Made by a program: the position numbers and the translations under genes
Source of the DNA: Sulfuricurvum sp.
Lineage (GTDB): Bacteria > Campylobacterota > Campylobacteria > Campylobacterales > Sulfurimonadaceae
DNA length: 64,000 nt
Direction of reading: 5' to 3'
Assembly: GCF_030691015.1 (NCBI RefSeq)
Contig: NZ_JAUYFF010000002.1
Span: 310,001-374,000, forward strand
Notes under the pieces: generated by a model
Database searches by the model: none
What the model saw: only the letters and a program-made list of their open reading frames with translations
What the model was told of the DNA's origin: nothing
In this document: one piece after another, positions 1 through 9,471 of the stretch
How positions within the stretch are numbered: the stretch's first letter is position 1
How the letters are laid out: the number at the start of each line of letters is the position of its first letter

Positions 1-2579
1 GTTTTGACAAAGAGCACAAAACGATTCCGATGGCTATGGCGGTAGGGCGAATCAGCCGAGGATTGTTAGATAAGCGTATCCGTCATTTGGTCTCGATTGT
101 CGCGTGTACATCTGAGGTGATCGATTCTCACGGTGCAGCGACATTGATCGCGTATGGTGCAAGTGCCGTTTATCCTATCTTGTTATTTACGACGGTTGCA
201 GCGCATATCGAGCAGCACAATAAGGATGTCAGTTGTTCCGAAGCATTTAAATCGGTTCATTATGCCCTCAATGCGGGATTGCTCAAAATAATGTCGAAAA
301 TGGGGATTGCAACGATTGCGTCATACCGTAATTCAGGATTGTTTGATGTCATGGGTCTAAGCCGTGAAATCGTTCATGAATGTTTCGGCGAATCGCATGC
401 GATGATTCCTGGGCTAACTTACGAAGACATCGATGCACGACTTGATCGTAACCACAAAGATGCGTTTGAAGTGAGCGGATTTAATACGATTTTCCCGCTT
501 AAAATCGGGGGATACTATAAGTTCTACAACGGACAAGAGCATCATGATTTCAATCCGGATGTGATTCATGCGATTCATCTTGTTGCCAAAACCGGCAAGA
601 AGGAAGATTTTGATCGTCTTAGCAGTTTGGTTAACGGGCGCGGACAAAAATTTATCCGAGATTTCTTTGAATTCAAATCCGATCGTAGCGCTATCGATAT
701 TTCAGAAGTAGAGTCTAAAGAGGCTATTTTTAAACGTTTCGCTTCAGCGGCAATGTCTTTAGGGTCTATCTCCCCTGAAGCGCATGAATGCATCGCCGTT
801 GCGATGAACACGATCGGCGCACAAAGCAACTCAGGTGAGGGAGGAGAAGACGCTGAGCGTTTCGGAACCCTCAAAAACTCTAAAATCAAACAGGTTGCAT
901 CGGGACGTTTCGGGGTTACTCCGGCGTATCTCCGCTCTGCCGAAGAGATTCAAATCAAAGTAGCCCAAGGGGCAAAACCGGGTGAGGGTGGTCAGTTACC
1001 TGGTCATAAAGTGAGCGGTCTCATCGCACGCTTACGTTATACCATGCCGGGCGTTACCTTGATCTCACCTCCGCCGCACCACGATATCTATTCGATTGAG
1101 GATTTGGCGCAGCTTATTTTTGACATGAAACAGGTCAACCCGAACGCAAAAGTGGCGGTTAAACTTGTTTCTGCCGCAGGTGTCGGTACGATTGCCGCGG
1201 GTGTAGCGAAAGCATACGCCGATAAAATTATTATCTCAGGCGGAGATGGCGGTACGGGTGCCGCACCGCTTACTTCTATCAAGTTCGCAGGAAATCCATG
1301 GGAACTCGGACTTTCCGAAGCTCATAATGCCCTTAAAGTCAACAATCTCCGAGGACTGGTTCACGTTCAAACCGACGGAGGACTCAAAACGGGTATGGAT
1401 ATCGTCAAAGCAGCACTATTAGGGGCTGAGAGCTATGCGTTCGGTACGGGAGCACTCACAATCATCGGATGTAAAATGCTCCGTATCTGTCATGTCAATA
1501 AATGCTCCGTCGGTATTGCAACCCAAAACGAAAAACTTCGAAGTGAACATTTTGAGGGGACGGTTGAGCAGTTGATCAACTACTTCACCTATTTGGCGGA
1601 AGACGTACGTAAAATTATGGCGCAGCTGGGTTATAAAACGATGGAAGAGATGATCGGACGAAGTGATTTGCTTCGTGTGGTTGACACGGAATTCGCTAAA
1701 AAATTCGATTTTAGTTCGGTATTGCATCGTGAAGAGGGGGTAAATACCTGTCAATCACCTTCTAATGAACCGTTTGATGACAATGCATTTGAGCAAAAAG
1801 TCCTTGCAGAAGTGATGGACTCGATCAAACACCCTGAACGCACTATCCGTATCACACGTGATATTTGTAATCTTAACCGTAGCTTCGGTGCCCGAATCAG
1901 CGGTGAAATCGCCCACTATTACGGAGACAAAGGACTTAAAGCCGATACGATACGTCTCCAGCTCAAAGGGATTGCCGGTCAAGCATTGGGAGCATTCCTC
2001 AATAACGGTGTCTCTATCCATCTTGAGGGTGTAGCGAATGATTACATCGGAAAAGGGATGCACGGCGGTAAAATTGTTATCCGGTCTCAAAATCAGGGTG
2101 AAGCATTTGCTGCAGGTGGAAATACGTGTCTTTACGGTGCAACGGGAGGAAAACTCTTTATTGCCGGATCGGTCGGTGAGCGCTTCGCTGTACGTAACTC
2201 CGGTGCACTTGCCATCGTTGAGGGGACAGGGGACAACGCGTGTGAATACATGACGGGCGGTGTTGCCGTGATTCTCGGAAAAACCGGTATCAACTTCGGT
2301 GCAGGTATGACAGGCGGGTTTGCATTCGTCTACGACAAAGATCACAGTTTTGTTGAAAACGTTAACCGTGAACTCGTTGATGCCCTTCGTATCGATACGG
2401 ATGATGGGGATGAAGCACGCCATTATCTCAAACGTCTTCTCAAAGAGTATGTTGCCGAGACAGAAAGTGAGATGGGTCGAATGCTACTTAAAAATTTCCG
2501 TGTAGAGATCCGAAACTTCTGGCTTGTACGCCCGAAAAACTTAACAAAATTGCCACTCAATCCGGATAAAGGGGACTAA
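1..2579 (+). CDS. gltB: Glutamate synthase large subunit, C-terminal part (5' end outside window)
   Basis: Synthase part of NADPH-dependent glutamate synthase, which makes glutamate from 2-oxoglutarate and ammonia released from glutamine. The frame is open from the first bases (FDKEHKTIPMAMAV...), so the ATG at 30 is internal; about 858 residues of a protein usually near 1,480 are present. Visible parts: the end of the central domain, the FMN-binding synthase domain (ISPEAHECIA, GEGGED, GGDGGTGAAP), the 3Fe-4S cysteine cluster CKMLRICHVNKC (about residues 490-500) and the C-terminal GXGXG beta-helix (GGKLFIAG, EYMTGGVAVILG). The N-terminal glutaminase domain lies upstream of the window. gltD follows after 5 bases, so the two subunits are co-transcribed. 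Confidence 0.97.
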   Translation, partial: FDKEHKTIPMAMAVGRISRGLLDKRIRHLVSIVACTSEVIDSHGAATLIAYGASAVYPILLFTTVAAHIEQHNKDVSCSEAFKSVHYALNAGLLKIMSKMGIATIASYRNSGLFDVMGLSREIVHECFGESHAMIPGLTYEDIDARLDRNHKDAFEVSGFNTIFPLKIGGYYKFYNGQEHHDFNPDVIHAIHLVAKTGKKEDFDRLSSLVNGRGQKFIRDFFEFKSDRSAIDISEVESKEAIFKRFASAAMSLGSISPEAHECIAVAMNTIGAQSNSGEGGEDAERFGTLKNSKIKQVASGRFGVTPAYLRSAEEIQIKVAQGAKPGEGGQLPGHKVSGLIARLRYTMPGVTLISPPPHHDIYSIEDLAQLIFDMKQVNPNAKVAVKLVSAAGVGTIAAGVAKAYADKIIISGGDGGTGAAPLTSIKFAGNPWELGLSEAHNALKVNNLRGLVHVQTDGGLKTGMDIVKAALLGAESYAFGTGALTIIGCKMLRICHVNKCSVGIATQNEKLRSEHFEGTVEQLINYFTYLAEDVRKIMAQLGYKTMEEMIGRSDLLRVVDTEFAKKFDFSSVLHREEGVNTCQSPSNEPFDDNAFEQKVLAEVMDSIKHPERTIRITRDICNLNRSFGARISGEIAHYYGDKGLKADTIRLQLKGIAGQALGAFLNNGVSIHLEGVANDYIGKGMHGGKIVIRSQNQGEAFAAGGNTCLYGATGGKLFIAGSVGERFAVRNSGALAIVEGTGDNACEYMTGGVAVILGKTGINFGAGMTGGFAFVYDKDHSFVENVNRELVDALRIDTDDGDEARHYLKRLLKEYVAETESEMGRMLLKNFRVEIRNFWLVRPKNLTKLPLNPDKGD

Positions 2580-2584
2580 GAAAT

Positions 2585-3967
2585 ATGAGAGAATTTTTAA
2601 CGATTGAGCGCATCGACCCCACGAAACGCCTAGTATTACAGCGCTTAAAAGATTTTAGCGAGATTTATGAACCGATGGGAAGCAGCGATGCTTCCAGCCA
2701 AAGTGATCGTTGTATCCAATGCGGAGATCCGTTTTGTTTGAACAAATGTCCGTTGCATAACTATATTCCGCAATGGCTTAAAGCGGTTGCGGAAAAAGAT
2801 TTGAAATTTGCATTTAACCTCTCCAACGAGCCCTCACCGTTTCCTGAAGTGATGGGGCGTGTTTGCCCTCATGATCGTCTGTGTGAAGGGGATTGTACCC
2901 TTAATGACGGCCACGGTGCGATTACGATAGGCGGTATCGAGACCTTTATTAACGAAGAGGGGTTTAAACAAGGGCTTAAACCCTATTTTCCGGGGATTAC
3001 AACGGATAAAAAAGTAGCGATTATCGGTTCGGGTCCTGCGGGACTTTCAGCGGCTACATACTTGCTCCGCTCCGGTATTGCGGTCACGATGTACGAGCGC
3101 AGTGACCGTGCGGGGGGCTTGCTTACCTATGGTATCCCGAATTTTAAACTTGATAAAAAAATCGTGGAACGCCGCGTTAATTTGCTTCTTGAAGCGGGAT
3201 TGGAATTGGTGTTAAATTGCGAAGTGGGCAAAGATATCGAGTTTGATGCTATTGCGGACAAACATGATGCGGTATTTATCGGAATCGGTGCGACTAAAAG
3301 CAAAACGGCAAAAATATCAGGGGAAAATGCTTCCAATGTGTATGCTGCCATGGAGTATCTCACCGCGATCCAACGTAAGAATTTTTCCCTTTCGTATGAG
3401 AAAAAATTCGATTTCAAAGACCTCGATGTCGTTGTAGTCGGAGGTGGGGACACTGCAATGGACTGTGTCCGCAGTGCAAAACGTGAAGGGGCAAAAAGCG
3501 TTACCTGTCTCTATCGTCGTGATGCCCATAATATGCCGGGTTCGGTAAAAGAGTACAAAAATGCGATTGAAGAGGGGGTTGACTTTACGTTTAATGCCTC
3601 TCCGAAAGAGGTCATTTTGAATGACGGCGGCAAAGCGGTCGGTATCCATATGGCAAAAACCATTATGGGAGTGAAAGACGAGTCTGGCCGCCAAAAGATG
3701 GAAGAGGTCAAAGGGGGCGATTTTAACGTCAATGCTGATGTTATCATTATGGCGCTCGGGTTTGATCCGTGTGTACCGCCGTTTTTAGCGGAAAACGGTA
3801 TCACCGTTAATTCATGGGGCGGTATTATCGTCAATGAGAAACATGAAACGACAACATCGGGAATCTATGCCGGAGGGGACTGCTATCGCGGTGCCGATTT
3901 GGTAGTCACCGCAGCGTATGACGGACGCGAAGCGGCACGCTCTATTATGAAATCATTGCTGGGTTGA
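2585..3967 (+). CDS. gltD: Glutamate synthase small subunit
   Basis: FAD-dependent NADPH-oxidising partner of GltB; it passes electrons to the large subunit through iron-sulfur clusters. The 460-residue length is normal. The N-terminal cysteine-rich 4Fe-4S region is present (CIQCGDPFCLNKCP, then CPHDRLCEGDC). A first dinucleotide fold follows (GSGPAGLSAA, about residue 149) and a second (VVGGGDTAMDC, about residue 287). The C-terminal flavin motif GGIYAGGDC is also there (read as SGIYAGGDCYRG). The stop codon shares its last base with the ATG of the next gene. Confidence 0.97.
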   Translation: MREFLTIERIDPTKRLVLQRLKDFSEIYEPMGSSDASSQSDRCIQCGDPFCLNKCPLHNYIPQWLKAVAEKDLKFAFNLSNEPSPFPEVMGRVCPHDRLCEGDCTLNDGHGAITIGGIETFINEEGFKQGLKPYFPGITTDKKVAIIGSGPAGLSAATYLLRSGIAVTMYERSDRAGGLLTYGIPNFKLDKKIVERRVNLLLEAGLELVLNCEVGKDIEFDAIADKHDAVFIGIGATKSKTAKISGENASNVYAAMEYLTAIQRKNFSLSYEKKFDFKDLDVVVVGGGDTAMDCVRSAKREGAKSVTCLYRRDAHNMPGSVKEYKNAIEEGVDFTFNASPKEVILNDGGKAVGIHMAKTIMGVKDESGRQKMEEVKGGDFNVNADVIIMALGFDPCVPPFLAENGITVNSWGGIIVNEKHETTTSGIYAGGDCYRGADLVVTAAYDGREAARSIMKSLLG

Positions 3968-4695
3968 TGAACGGGTTTATCCAATCCGCTATTCTTGCCT
4001 GCCAAGAAGTAGATGCGCTTGTAAAAGAGGGTAACTCTTCGTTGTTTTTACTTCATGAGAGGGGAATGGGCGGAGACATCAGCAACGGGGCTGATTTACG
4101 AGCCGAAGCAATCTGCTTTTCTCATCTCTCCACTTATGGGTCAATATTTTCCGAAGAGAGCGGGTGGATGAGCCCCCAATCGGAAACTACTATTTTTCTT
4201 GACCCGATTGACGGCAGTGATAATTTTGTTTCACAACTCCCATATTACGGCATATCTATAGCTCGTGTCAGCTCAGGAAAAACGACGGAAGCCCTTGTCT
4301 GCAATCTTGCAAACGGTGATCTGTTCGTCCGAACCGAGGATGAATATTACAAATCAACATTGCAAAATCCTCTCATAAAACACGAAATCAACATCAACAC
4401 TTCCGCCAAAATCGGCCTTTTTGAAAAAGCACCCGAGCATCCTGATTTGATTAAAAAATTGATGGCTCAAAGGCTTAAATTCAGATCCCCCGGAGCACTG
4501 GCTCTCTCGTTGGCGTATGCCCCTTATGTGAAATATGTGCTATTTTTAGGTACAATGCGCCCATACGATATCCAAGCCGGACTCTATTTGAGTGAGCATC
4601 TTCACCTCTTTTGTGATGATAGATACCTCCTCATATGTGCGGATAAAGAGCTTTTTGAGCAGATACGTTCGATTGTAGAAAAGGAGTATTTTTGA
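3967..4695 (+). CDS. Inositol monophosphatase-family phosphatase
   Basis: Mg2+-dependent sugar/inositol/PAP phosphatase family (IMPase/SuhB/CysQ fold), 242 residues. The metal-binding signature is clear: an upstream EES motif (FSEESGW), then FLDPIDGSDNF, the family's DPxDGxxNF motif, around residue 80. The usual C-terminal WD motif is weak: RPYDIQAGLYL replaces it. The ATG at 3967 overlaps the gltD TGA by one base; a TTG three bases earlier is possible but less likely. The 3' end overlaps the start of accD. I recall the same neighbour before accD in Campylobacter. The substrate cannot be told from sequence. Confidence 0.85.
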   Translation: MNGFIQSAILACQEVDALVKEGNSSLFLLHERGMGGDISNGADLRAEAICFSHLSTYGSIFSEESGWMSPQSETTIFLDPIDGSDNFVSQLPYYGISIARVSSGKTTEALVCNLANGDLFVRTEDEYYKSTLQNPLIKHEININTSAKIGLFEKAPEHPDLIKKLMAQRLKFRSPGALALSLAYAPYVKYVLFLGTMRPYDIQAGLYLSEHLHLFCDDRYLLICADKELFEQIRSIVEKEYF

Positions 4696-5534
4696 GTCTA
4701 TTTAACCTGTTCGGAGACTCCGAAAAGAAAAAACAACCCACTAAAAGTGAGGCACCGTCTCACTGGGTAAAATGCCCCTCGTGCCAGTCACTGATGTATT
4801 ATAAAGAGATTGAAAAACAAAATCATGTATGTCCTAAATGCGGATTTCACCTCCGTATCGGCGTTAAAGAACGTCTAGCCCTTATTGCCGACGAGGGCAG
4901 TTTTGTTGAATTTGACGCTAATCTCCGTCCGACTGACCCGTTGAGTTTTGTCGATAAAAAAAGCTATGCGGCGCGTGTTGAAGAGGGGTATGCGAAAAAC
5001 GGCACCTACTCTTCAGTGGTGAGCGGTGAATGTACGATTAATGATGTTCCTGCGCAGCTTGTTGTGTTTGATTTCAACTTTATGGGCGGGTCACTCGGTT
5101 CTGTTGAAGGGGAAAAAATCGTCCGTGCGGTCAATCGTGCGATAGAGAAGCGGATGGGATTGATTATTGTCAGTGCCAGCGGCGGGGCACGGATGCAGGA
5201 GAGTACTTTCTCTTTGATGCAAATGTCGAAAACTTCTGCGGCTTTGGCAAAATTGTCCACCGCAAAACTTCCGTATATCTCATTACTGACCGATCCGACG
5301 ATGGGTGGGGTCAGTGCCTCTTTTGCAACGCTTGGGGATATTATTATCGCCGAGCCGGGTGCTTTGGTCGGATTCGCCGGTCAGCGCGTTATCAAACAAA
5401 CGATCGGCTCTGATCTTCCTGAGGGGTTTCAGCGTGCTGAGTTCTTACTCGAAAAAGGGTCCATCGATATGATCGTAGAGCGGAGCGAACTCAAAGAGAC
5501 CTTGAGCGATATGCTCAAATTGCTTCTTCCCTAA
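4692..5534 (+). CDS. accD: Acetyl-CoA carboxylase carboxyltransferase beta subunit
   Basis: Beta subunit of the carboxyltransferase that moves CO2 from biotin carboxyl carrier protein to acetyl-CoA, giving malonyl-CoA for fatty acid synthesis. The N-terminal four-cysteine zinc ribbon is intact (C28, C31, C47, C50). The crotonase-like core has SASGGARMQES and MGGVSASFA. The start is TTG at 4692, chosen because AAGGAG lies 5 bases upstream (4681-4686) and no nearby ATG is in frame. It overlaps the preceding stop (TTGA). Length 280 is typical for the family. Confidence 0.96.
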   Translation: MSLFNLFGDSEKKKQPTKSEAPSHWVKCPSCQSLMYYKEIEKQNHVCPKCGFHLRIGVKERLALIADEGSFVEFDANLRPTDPLSFVDKKSYAARVEEGYAKNGTYSSVVSGECTINDVPAQLVVFDFNFMGGSLGSVEGEKIVRAVNRAIEKRMGLIIVSASGGARMQESTFSLMQMSKTSAALAKLSTAKLPYISLLTDPTMGGVSASFATLGDIIIAEPGALVGFAGQRVIKQTIGSDLPEGFQRAEFLLEKGSIDMIVERSELKETLSDMLKLLLP

Positions 5535-6091
5535 TGCAGCTTTACGCCCTTTGTGACATCGATACATTGCACAAAGGAGGGGTAACTATCCTCTCGTTTG
5601 CGGCACGTGCTAAATCGTTAGGCTCAAGTGTCCTCCAATACCGAAACAAACATGCCGATATTGCAACCATTAAAACCGATTTGATTGCCCTTCGCCAAGT
5701 GTGGGAAGGATTTTTAATCATAAATGACCATTATGAACTCGCCCCTTTTTGCGACGGTGTTCATATCGGTCAGGAAGATTTGTATGCGATCGATCCCGAT
5801 CCCTCTCGTGCGATCAAGATTTTGAAAATGGCGATCGGCGAGGATAAAATTATCGGTCTCTCCACCCATAATGCCGCCGAGATTGACATTGCAAATACCC
5901 TTGACATCAATTACATCGGATTAGGGGCGTATCGCGCCACATCGACAAAATCGGAAGCCAAAGTTCTTGGGGAAAGGCTCGATGAGATTGCGGCGCACTC
6001 CAAGCACCCTGTCGCCGCTATCGGTGGGGTAAAACTGGATGATACTTTCCAACACGTAACCTATCGTGTTGTGGGGTCAGGACTGCTGTGA
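5534..6091 (+). CDS. thiE: Thiamine-phosphate synthase-like protein (TMP-TENI family)
   Basis: TIM-barrel family that joins hydroxymethylpyrimidine diphosphate to the thiazole phosphate to form thiamine phosphate. Seen: VLQYRNK (the substrate-binding Q-x-R/K segment near residue 36), [27 protein letters not shown] and [10 protein letters not shown], ending AIGGV near residue 160. At 185 residues it is shorter than most ThiE (about 200-215), and the diphosphate-binding GAYRAT replaces the usual GP.F.T.TK. It could therefore be a TenI-type or divergent Campylobacterota paralogue. It shares one base with the accD stop. Confidence 0.75.
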   Translation: MQLYALCDIDTLHKGGVTILSFAARAKSLGSSVLQYRNKHADIATIKTDLIALRQVWEGFLIINDHYELAPFCDGVHIGQEDLYAIDPDPSRAIKILKMAIGEDKIIGLSTHNAAEIDIANTLDINYIGLGAYRATSTKSEAKVLGERLDEIAAHSKHPVAAIGGVKLDDTFQHVTYRVVGSGLL

Positions 6092-6546
6092 ATATCTCAA
6101 TCATATCGATTGCGAAAAAAGAGCGCTCACTATACGATCCTCTCTATCAGGATTTAATGAAGATGATTTCCCGTTTTTCAAAGTGTGAGGATATCGAATT
6201 ATTCCCCAAAGAGATCGTAAAAGCCCACACCATCAGTTCTGAGGCTTCCCAAGTGGCGTATTCTAAGCTTCTTTCACCGATGTTGGGTAAAAATTACTCG
6301 ATTGCGTTGCATCCTGAGGGAAAAAAAATGGATAGTTTTGCATTTAGTAAGCTTATAAGTGATAAAATTTCGTTGCAATTTTTTATAGGTGGAGCCTACG
6401 GCTTTGAAAAAAGTTTTGTAGATCAATGTGATGTGGCAATAAGTTTATCTGATATGACTATGAGCCACAAAATCGCAAAAGCGGTTCTGTTAGAGCAGAT
6501 ATACCGTGCCTATTCACTGTTAGCAAACCATCCGTACCACAAATGA
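6088..6546 (+). CDS. rlmH: 23S rRNA pseudouridine-1915 N3-methyltransferase
   Basis: SPOUT-class methyltransferase that modifies pseudouridine 1915 in helix 69 of 23S rRNA on assembled ribosomes. The 152-residue length is standard. The knotted SAM site is visible: [15 protein letters not shown] (family motif F.IGGA.G) and the C-terminal [22 protein letters not shown] segment. The family ending YHK is present. The GTG start overlaps the thiE stop by four bases (GTGA). Confidence 0.95.
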   Translation: MNISIISIAKKERSLYDPLYQDLMKMISRFSKCEDIELFPKEIVKAHTISSEASQVAYSKLLSPMLGKNYSIALHPEGKKMDSFAFSKLISDKISLQFFIGGAYGFEKSFVDQCDVAISLSDMTMSHKIAKAVLLEQIYRAYSLLANHPYHK

Positions 6547-6555
6547 GGAGCATTG

Positions 6556-6909
6556 ATGAGAGACCATGAGTTGCAGTATTTCGAGGAGATATTACTGACG
6601 CGTAAAGCTCAGATTATCAAAAATCTTACCGGCGTCGAGAGCGAAATGAACCAGTTGCGCGAGATGGAACTGAACGACGAAGGTGATTATGCATCTGCAA
6701 GTAATGACAATATGGTCGAAAATGCGATCGGTTCACAACAGATGCATGAATTGGAAGAGATCGAAGCGGCACTCTATAAAATCAAATCCAAACAATACGG
6801 AATTTGTGAAATGTGTGAAGATGATATCGGTTTTCAACGTTTAAAAGTTAAACCGCATGCAAAATATTGTATCGTGTGTCGTCCGATCGTTGAAAAAAAC
6901 AAACATTAA
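6556..6909 (+). CDS. dksA: DksA/TraR-family zinc-finger regulator
   Basis: RNA polymerase secondary-channel factor of the DksA type, which works with ppGpp in other bacteria. It is 117 residues with an N-terminal coiled coil (about 1-75), then a four-cysteine zinc finger C-x2-C (CEMCED) and C-x2-C (CIVC). The acidic tip residues of DksA (DxxDxA) read NDEGDYASAS here. ATG 6556 is preferred over TTG 6553 because GAGGAG ends five bases before the ATG. It lies between rlmH and a membrane protein, the order I recall from Campylobacter. Confidence 0.9.
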   Translation: MRDHELQYFEEILLTRKAQIIKNLTGVESEMNQLREMELNDEGDYASASNDNMVENAIGSQQMHELEEIEAALYKIKSKQYGICEMCEDDIGFQRLKVKPHAKYCIVCRPIVEKNKH

Positions 6910-6921
6910 GAGGGAGAATAA

Positions 6922-7944
6922 ATGCAACTAAAACGGTATACCATCGCATCGCTAATTTTGATACTTCTAGTCGCTGCTGCGGTTTATTCTATCGATAACG
7001 AATCAATTTCATTTGATTTGTTAGGGATGCATTTTCCAAACTTACCGGTTGCATTTTGGGTGGTTGTACCTCTCATTATTATGTACCTTGCCAGTTTGCT
7101 GCATATGGGTATCTATGCGTTGGTAGGGAACTTCAAACTTCGTCGTTTGAACAAAGACCATGAAAAAATGATTGATGCCCTTCGTGATTCATTGCTGGGC
7201 GTCAATGAGCGCAATTACGTTTACAAAAGCGATGCGTATAAACTGATGGGCAAGTTGATTGACAATGCCCTCGTTTTGCCGTATGAAACGCTTCGCAGTG
7301 TCGGAAACGAAAAAATCGACGAAGCACTTCAACTTATGCGCGATGTCAAAGAGAAGAAAAAAGTAGAGATCAAAAAATTTCACTTGTCGAATACCACTTC
7401 CATCGCGATTGAAAATAATTTGAACCGTTTTGAACGCGGTGAGATTGATGCGGATACGATCCTTTCTCGCCCTGAGAGTTACGGTGAAATCGTATGTGCT
7501 AAAGCATACGAGTCGTATGTTAAAACGGCATCTATCGGGTCGGTTATGAAGTTCAAAAATCTTTTTACAAAAGCGTCATTGGTTGATTTTGTTCAACGTG
7601 TGAATGCGGCAGAAAACGGTATCCAAATTTCGAATGAAGAGTTGGCGACTATTTTTTCTGCACTTAAACTCAGCAGTAACGATTGGATTGATCTTTCAGC
7701 GGCTATGTCGAAAAATATGCTTCCTGAACAGCGTATCCGCTTGTTTGAAATGCTAAGTGAAAACAATGATGATGCGATGGAGGGGTATCTTTATACCCTT
7801 TATGATTTGCAAATGATCGATACGGCGAATGAAATTCTGAACAACACGGCTCATACCGATTTTCAGATTTTTAAAGCGTACCGTGATCTTAAACGTGCCA
7901 ACAAGCACTACGATATTGCGATCTTTTTACGTCGCAGTTGCTAA
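6922..7944 (+). CDS. Conserved Campylobacterota membrane protein of unknown function
   Basis: I do not recognise a named family. The 340-residue protein has two hydrophobic helices close together (about residues 9-23 and 43-68), followed by a long, mostly helical, charged cytoplasmic domain. The first helix pair with ISFDLLG between resembles LapA-type small membrane domains, but the soluble part does not. RBS GAGGGAG lies ahead of the ATG. Position between dksA and dusB matches the Campylobacter order as I remember it, so it is probably vertically inherited rather than accessory. Confidence 0.8.
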   Translation: MQLKRYTIASLILILLVAAAVYSIDNESISFDLLGMHFPNLPVAFWVVVPLIIMYLASLLHMGIYALVGNFKLRRLNKDHEKMIDALRDSLLGVNERNYVYKSDAYKLMGKLIDNALVLPYETLRSVGNEKIDEALQLMRDVKEKKKVEIKKFHLSNTTSIAIENNLNRFERGEIDADTILSRPESYGEIVCAKAYESYVKTASIGSVMKFKNLFTKASLVDFVQRVNAAENGIQISNEELATIFSALKLSSNDWIDLSAAMSKNMLPEQRIRLFEMLSENNDDAMEGYLYTLYDLQMIDTANEILNNTAHTDFQIFKAYRDLKRANKHYDIAIFLRRSC

Positions 7945-7949
7945 GTAAA

Positions 7950-7970
7950 AAAGGTAGCTTTGCTGCCTTT
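7950..7970. terminator. Weak hairpin between membrane protein and dusB
   Basis: AAAGGTAGC (7950-7958) can pair with GCTGCCTTT (7962-7970) with one mismatch and a TTT loop. There is no T-run on the + strand; an A-run precedes it, so it would look more like a terminator on the - strand. It may only attenuate read-through into dusB. Confidence 0.3.
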
Positions 7971-7990
7971 CCTCTTCCAAGGTATTTTTA

Positions 7991-8980
7991 ATGACTCCCA
8001 AACTTGACTTTTCTACTCCTATTTATGCGCTTGCCCCATTAGCGGGATACACTGATTTACCGTTTCGTAACGTCGTTAAAAAATTCGGTGCCGATCTGAC
8101 GGTGAGTGAGATGATCAGTTCCAATGCCCTCGCATACGGTTCAGCTAAAACGATTCGTATGTTGGAGAGAAGTCCCAATGAAGATCCCTATTCGGTTCAG
8201 ATTGCCGGAGCGGAAGAGGATATTGTCCGTCGTGCCGTAGAGGTGTTAAATACTATCGATGATATTGATATTATCGACCTTAACTGCGGATGCCCCGTCC
8301 CTAAAATCGTCTGTCACGGTTCGGGAAGTGCATTATTGAACGATTTGCCCCGTATGGCACGTATTATTGAAATGATCAAAAAGACATCCAACAAATCAAC
8401 CCTCAGTGTCAAAATCCGTTTGGGATTCGAGACGAAAAATCATATCGAGATTGCCAAGCTCGTCGAAAGCTGCGGTGCCGATTTTCTTGCCGTTCACGGG
8501 CGTACCCGTGCGGGTAAATTCAAAGCTCCCGTCGATTATGACGCTATCGGAGAGATAAAAGCCTCTATCGGTATCCCTGTGATTGCCAACGGTGATATTG
8601 ATTCTTTTGAGAAGGCGCAATGGGTACTGGAGCATACGAAAGCGGACGGTGTTATGATCGGTCGCGGAGCGGTGGGTGCACCATGGATTTTCCATCAGCT
8701 CAAAACGGGCAGTGCTACGGTCGATTTAATGGTTAAACACGCAATCATAATGGAGCATTTGGACGGTATGGTGAGCTGTTACGGCTCACGTGGTGTCGTG
8801 ACGTTCCGTAAACACGTTCATACCTACTCAAAAGGATACGAGGGGGCATCGGCGCTGCGTGATCTCGTCAATCGTATCGATGATCCCGTACACTTCCGCG
8901 CGGTGGTTGATGAGTTTTTTCTCACCCATCGACAGATCAGTGAGGGGTTCAAAGCCTCCGATATGAAGTGTGAGTGCTAA
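7991..8980 (+). CDS. dusB: tRNA-dihydrouridine synthase
   Basis: FMN-dependent enzyme that reduces uridines in tRNA to dihydrouridine. 329 residues on a TIM barrel. Motifs: LAPLAGYTDLPFR at the start, SEMISSNAL, IIDLNCGCPVPKIV with the catalytic cysteine, VHGRTR and the FMN phosphate site IANGDI...GVMIGRGAVGAPW. Closest to the DusB group by these motifs. Last gene of the + strand run; its stop is 8 bases from the stop of the converging slyD. Confidence 0.94.
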   Translation: MTPKLDFSTPIYALAPLAGYTDLPFRNVVKKFGADLTVSEMISSNALAYGSAKTIRMLERSPNEDPYSVQIAGAEEDIVRRAVEVLNTIDDIDIIDLNCGCPVPKIVCHGSGSALLNDLPRMARIIEMIKKTSNKSTLSVKIRLGFETKNHIEIAKLVESCGADFLAVHGRTRAGKFKAPVDYDAIGEIKASIGIPVIANGDIDSFEKAQWVLEHTKADGVMIGRGAVGAPWIFHQLKTGSATVDLMVKHAIIMEHLDGMVSCYGSRGVVTFRKHVHTYSKGYEGASALRDLVNRIDDPVHFRAVVDEFFLTHRQISEGFKASDMKCEC

Positions 8981-8988
8981 TTATTAAA

Positions 8989-9462
8989 TCAATGCTGGTG
9001 GTGAAATTCCTGTATCTCTTTGATCTCTTCGGGTGTCGCTTCATGAATATCTAAAACGGTTCCCTCGAAAATGAGATCCATTCCCGCAAGTGGGTGATTT
9101 CCATCGAGAGTTGCGTGATCGCCTTCTATTTCACTGACGGTGTAGATAATGACATCCTCAGAATCCTCTTCGAAATATCCGTCCAGTTCCATCCCGACAG
9201 TTACTTCTACCGGTAGTTCGCTAAGGGCTTCAGTAACAACCAATGAAGGGTCATAAATTCCGAATGCTTTATCGGCCGATAGCGTCACTTTGAACGACTC
9301 TCCGATACTTTTTCCCTCTAGTGCTTCTTCAACGGTCGGGAAGATATGACCGTAGTTACCGTGGAGGTACACAAGAGCTTCCTCTTCTTCGTGGAGGAGG
9401 TTTCCTTCGGTGTCATTGATGTGATAGTCGATGGTGACGATGCAGTCTTTTTTGATGGTCAT
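8989..9462 (-). CDS. slyD: SlyD-type FKBP peptidyl-prolyl isomerase
   Basis: Cytoplasmic proline isomerase/chaperone, 157 residues. N-terminal FKBP half-domain (VTIDYHINDTEG, YLHGNYGHIFP) is interrupted by the insert-in-flap chaperone domain, and the FKBP strand resumes near LDGNHPLAGM, the SlyD signature. The tail is short and has only HHQH, so the long histidine-rich nickel-binding tail of E. coli SlyD is missing. It lies 9 bases after modC and may be co-transcribed with the mod genes. Confidence 0.92.
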   Translation of the reverse strand: MTIKKDCIVTIDYHINDTEGNLLHEEEEALVYLHGNYGHIFPTVEEALEGKSIGESFKVTLSADKAFGIYDPSLVVTEALSELPVEVTVGMELDGYFEEDSEDVIIYTVSEIEGDHATLDGNHPLAGMDLIFEGTVLDIHEATPEEIKEIQEFHHQH

Positions 9463-9471
9463 AGTTATTCC

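Noticed and set aside
7950-7970. Strong terminator ahead of dusB
   Set aside because: There is a mismatch in the stem and no T-run on the + strand, so I list it only as weak.
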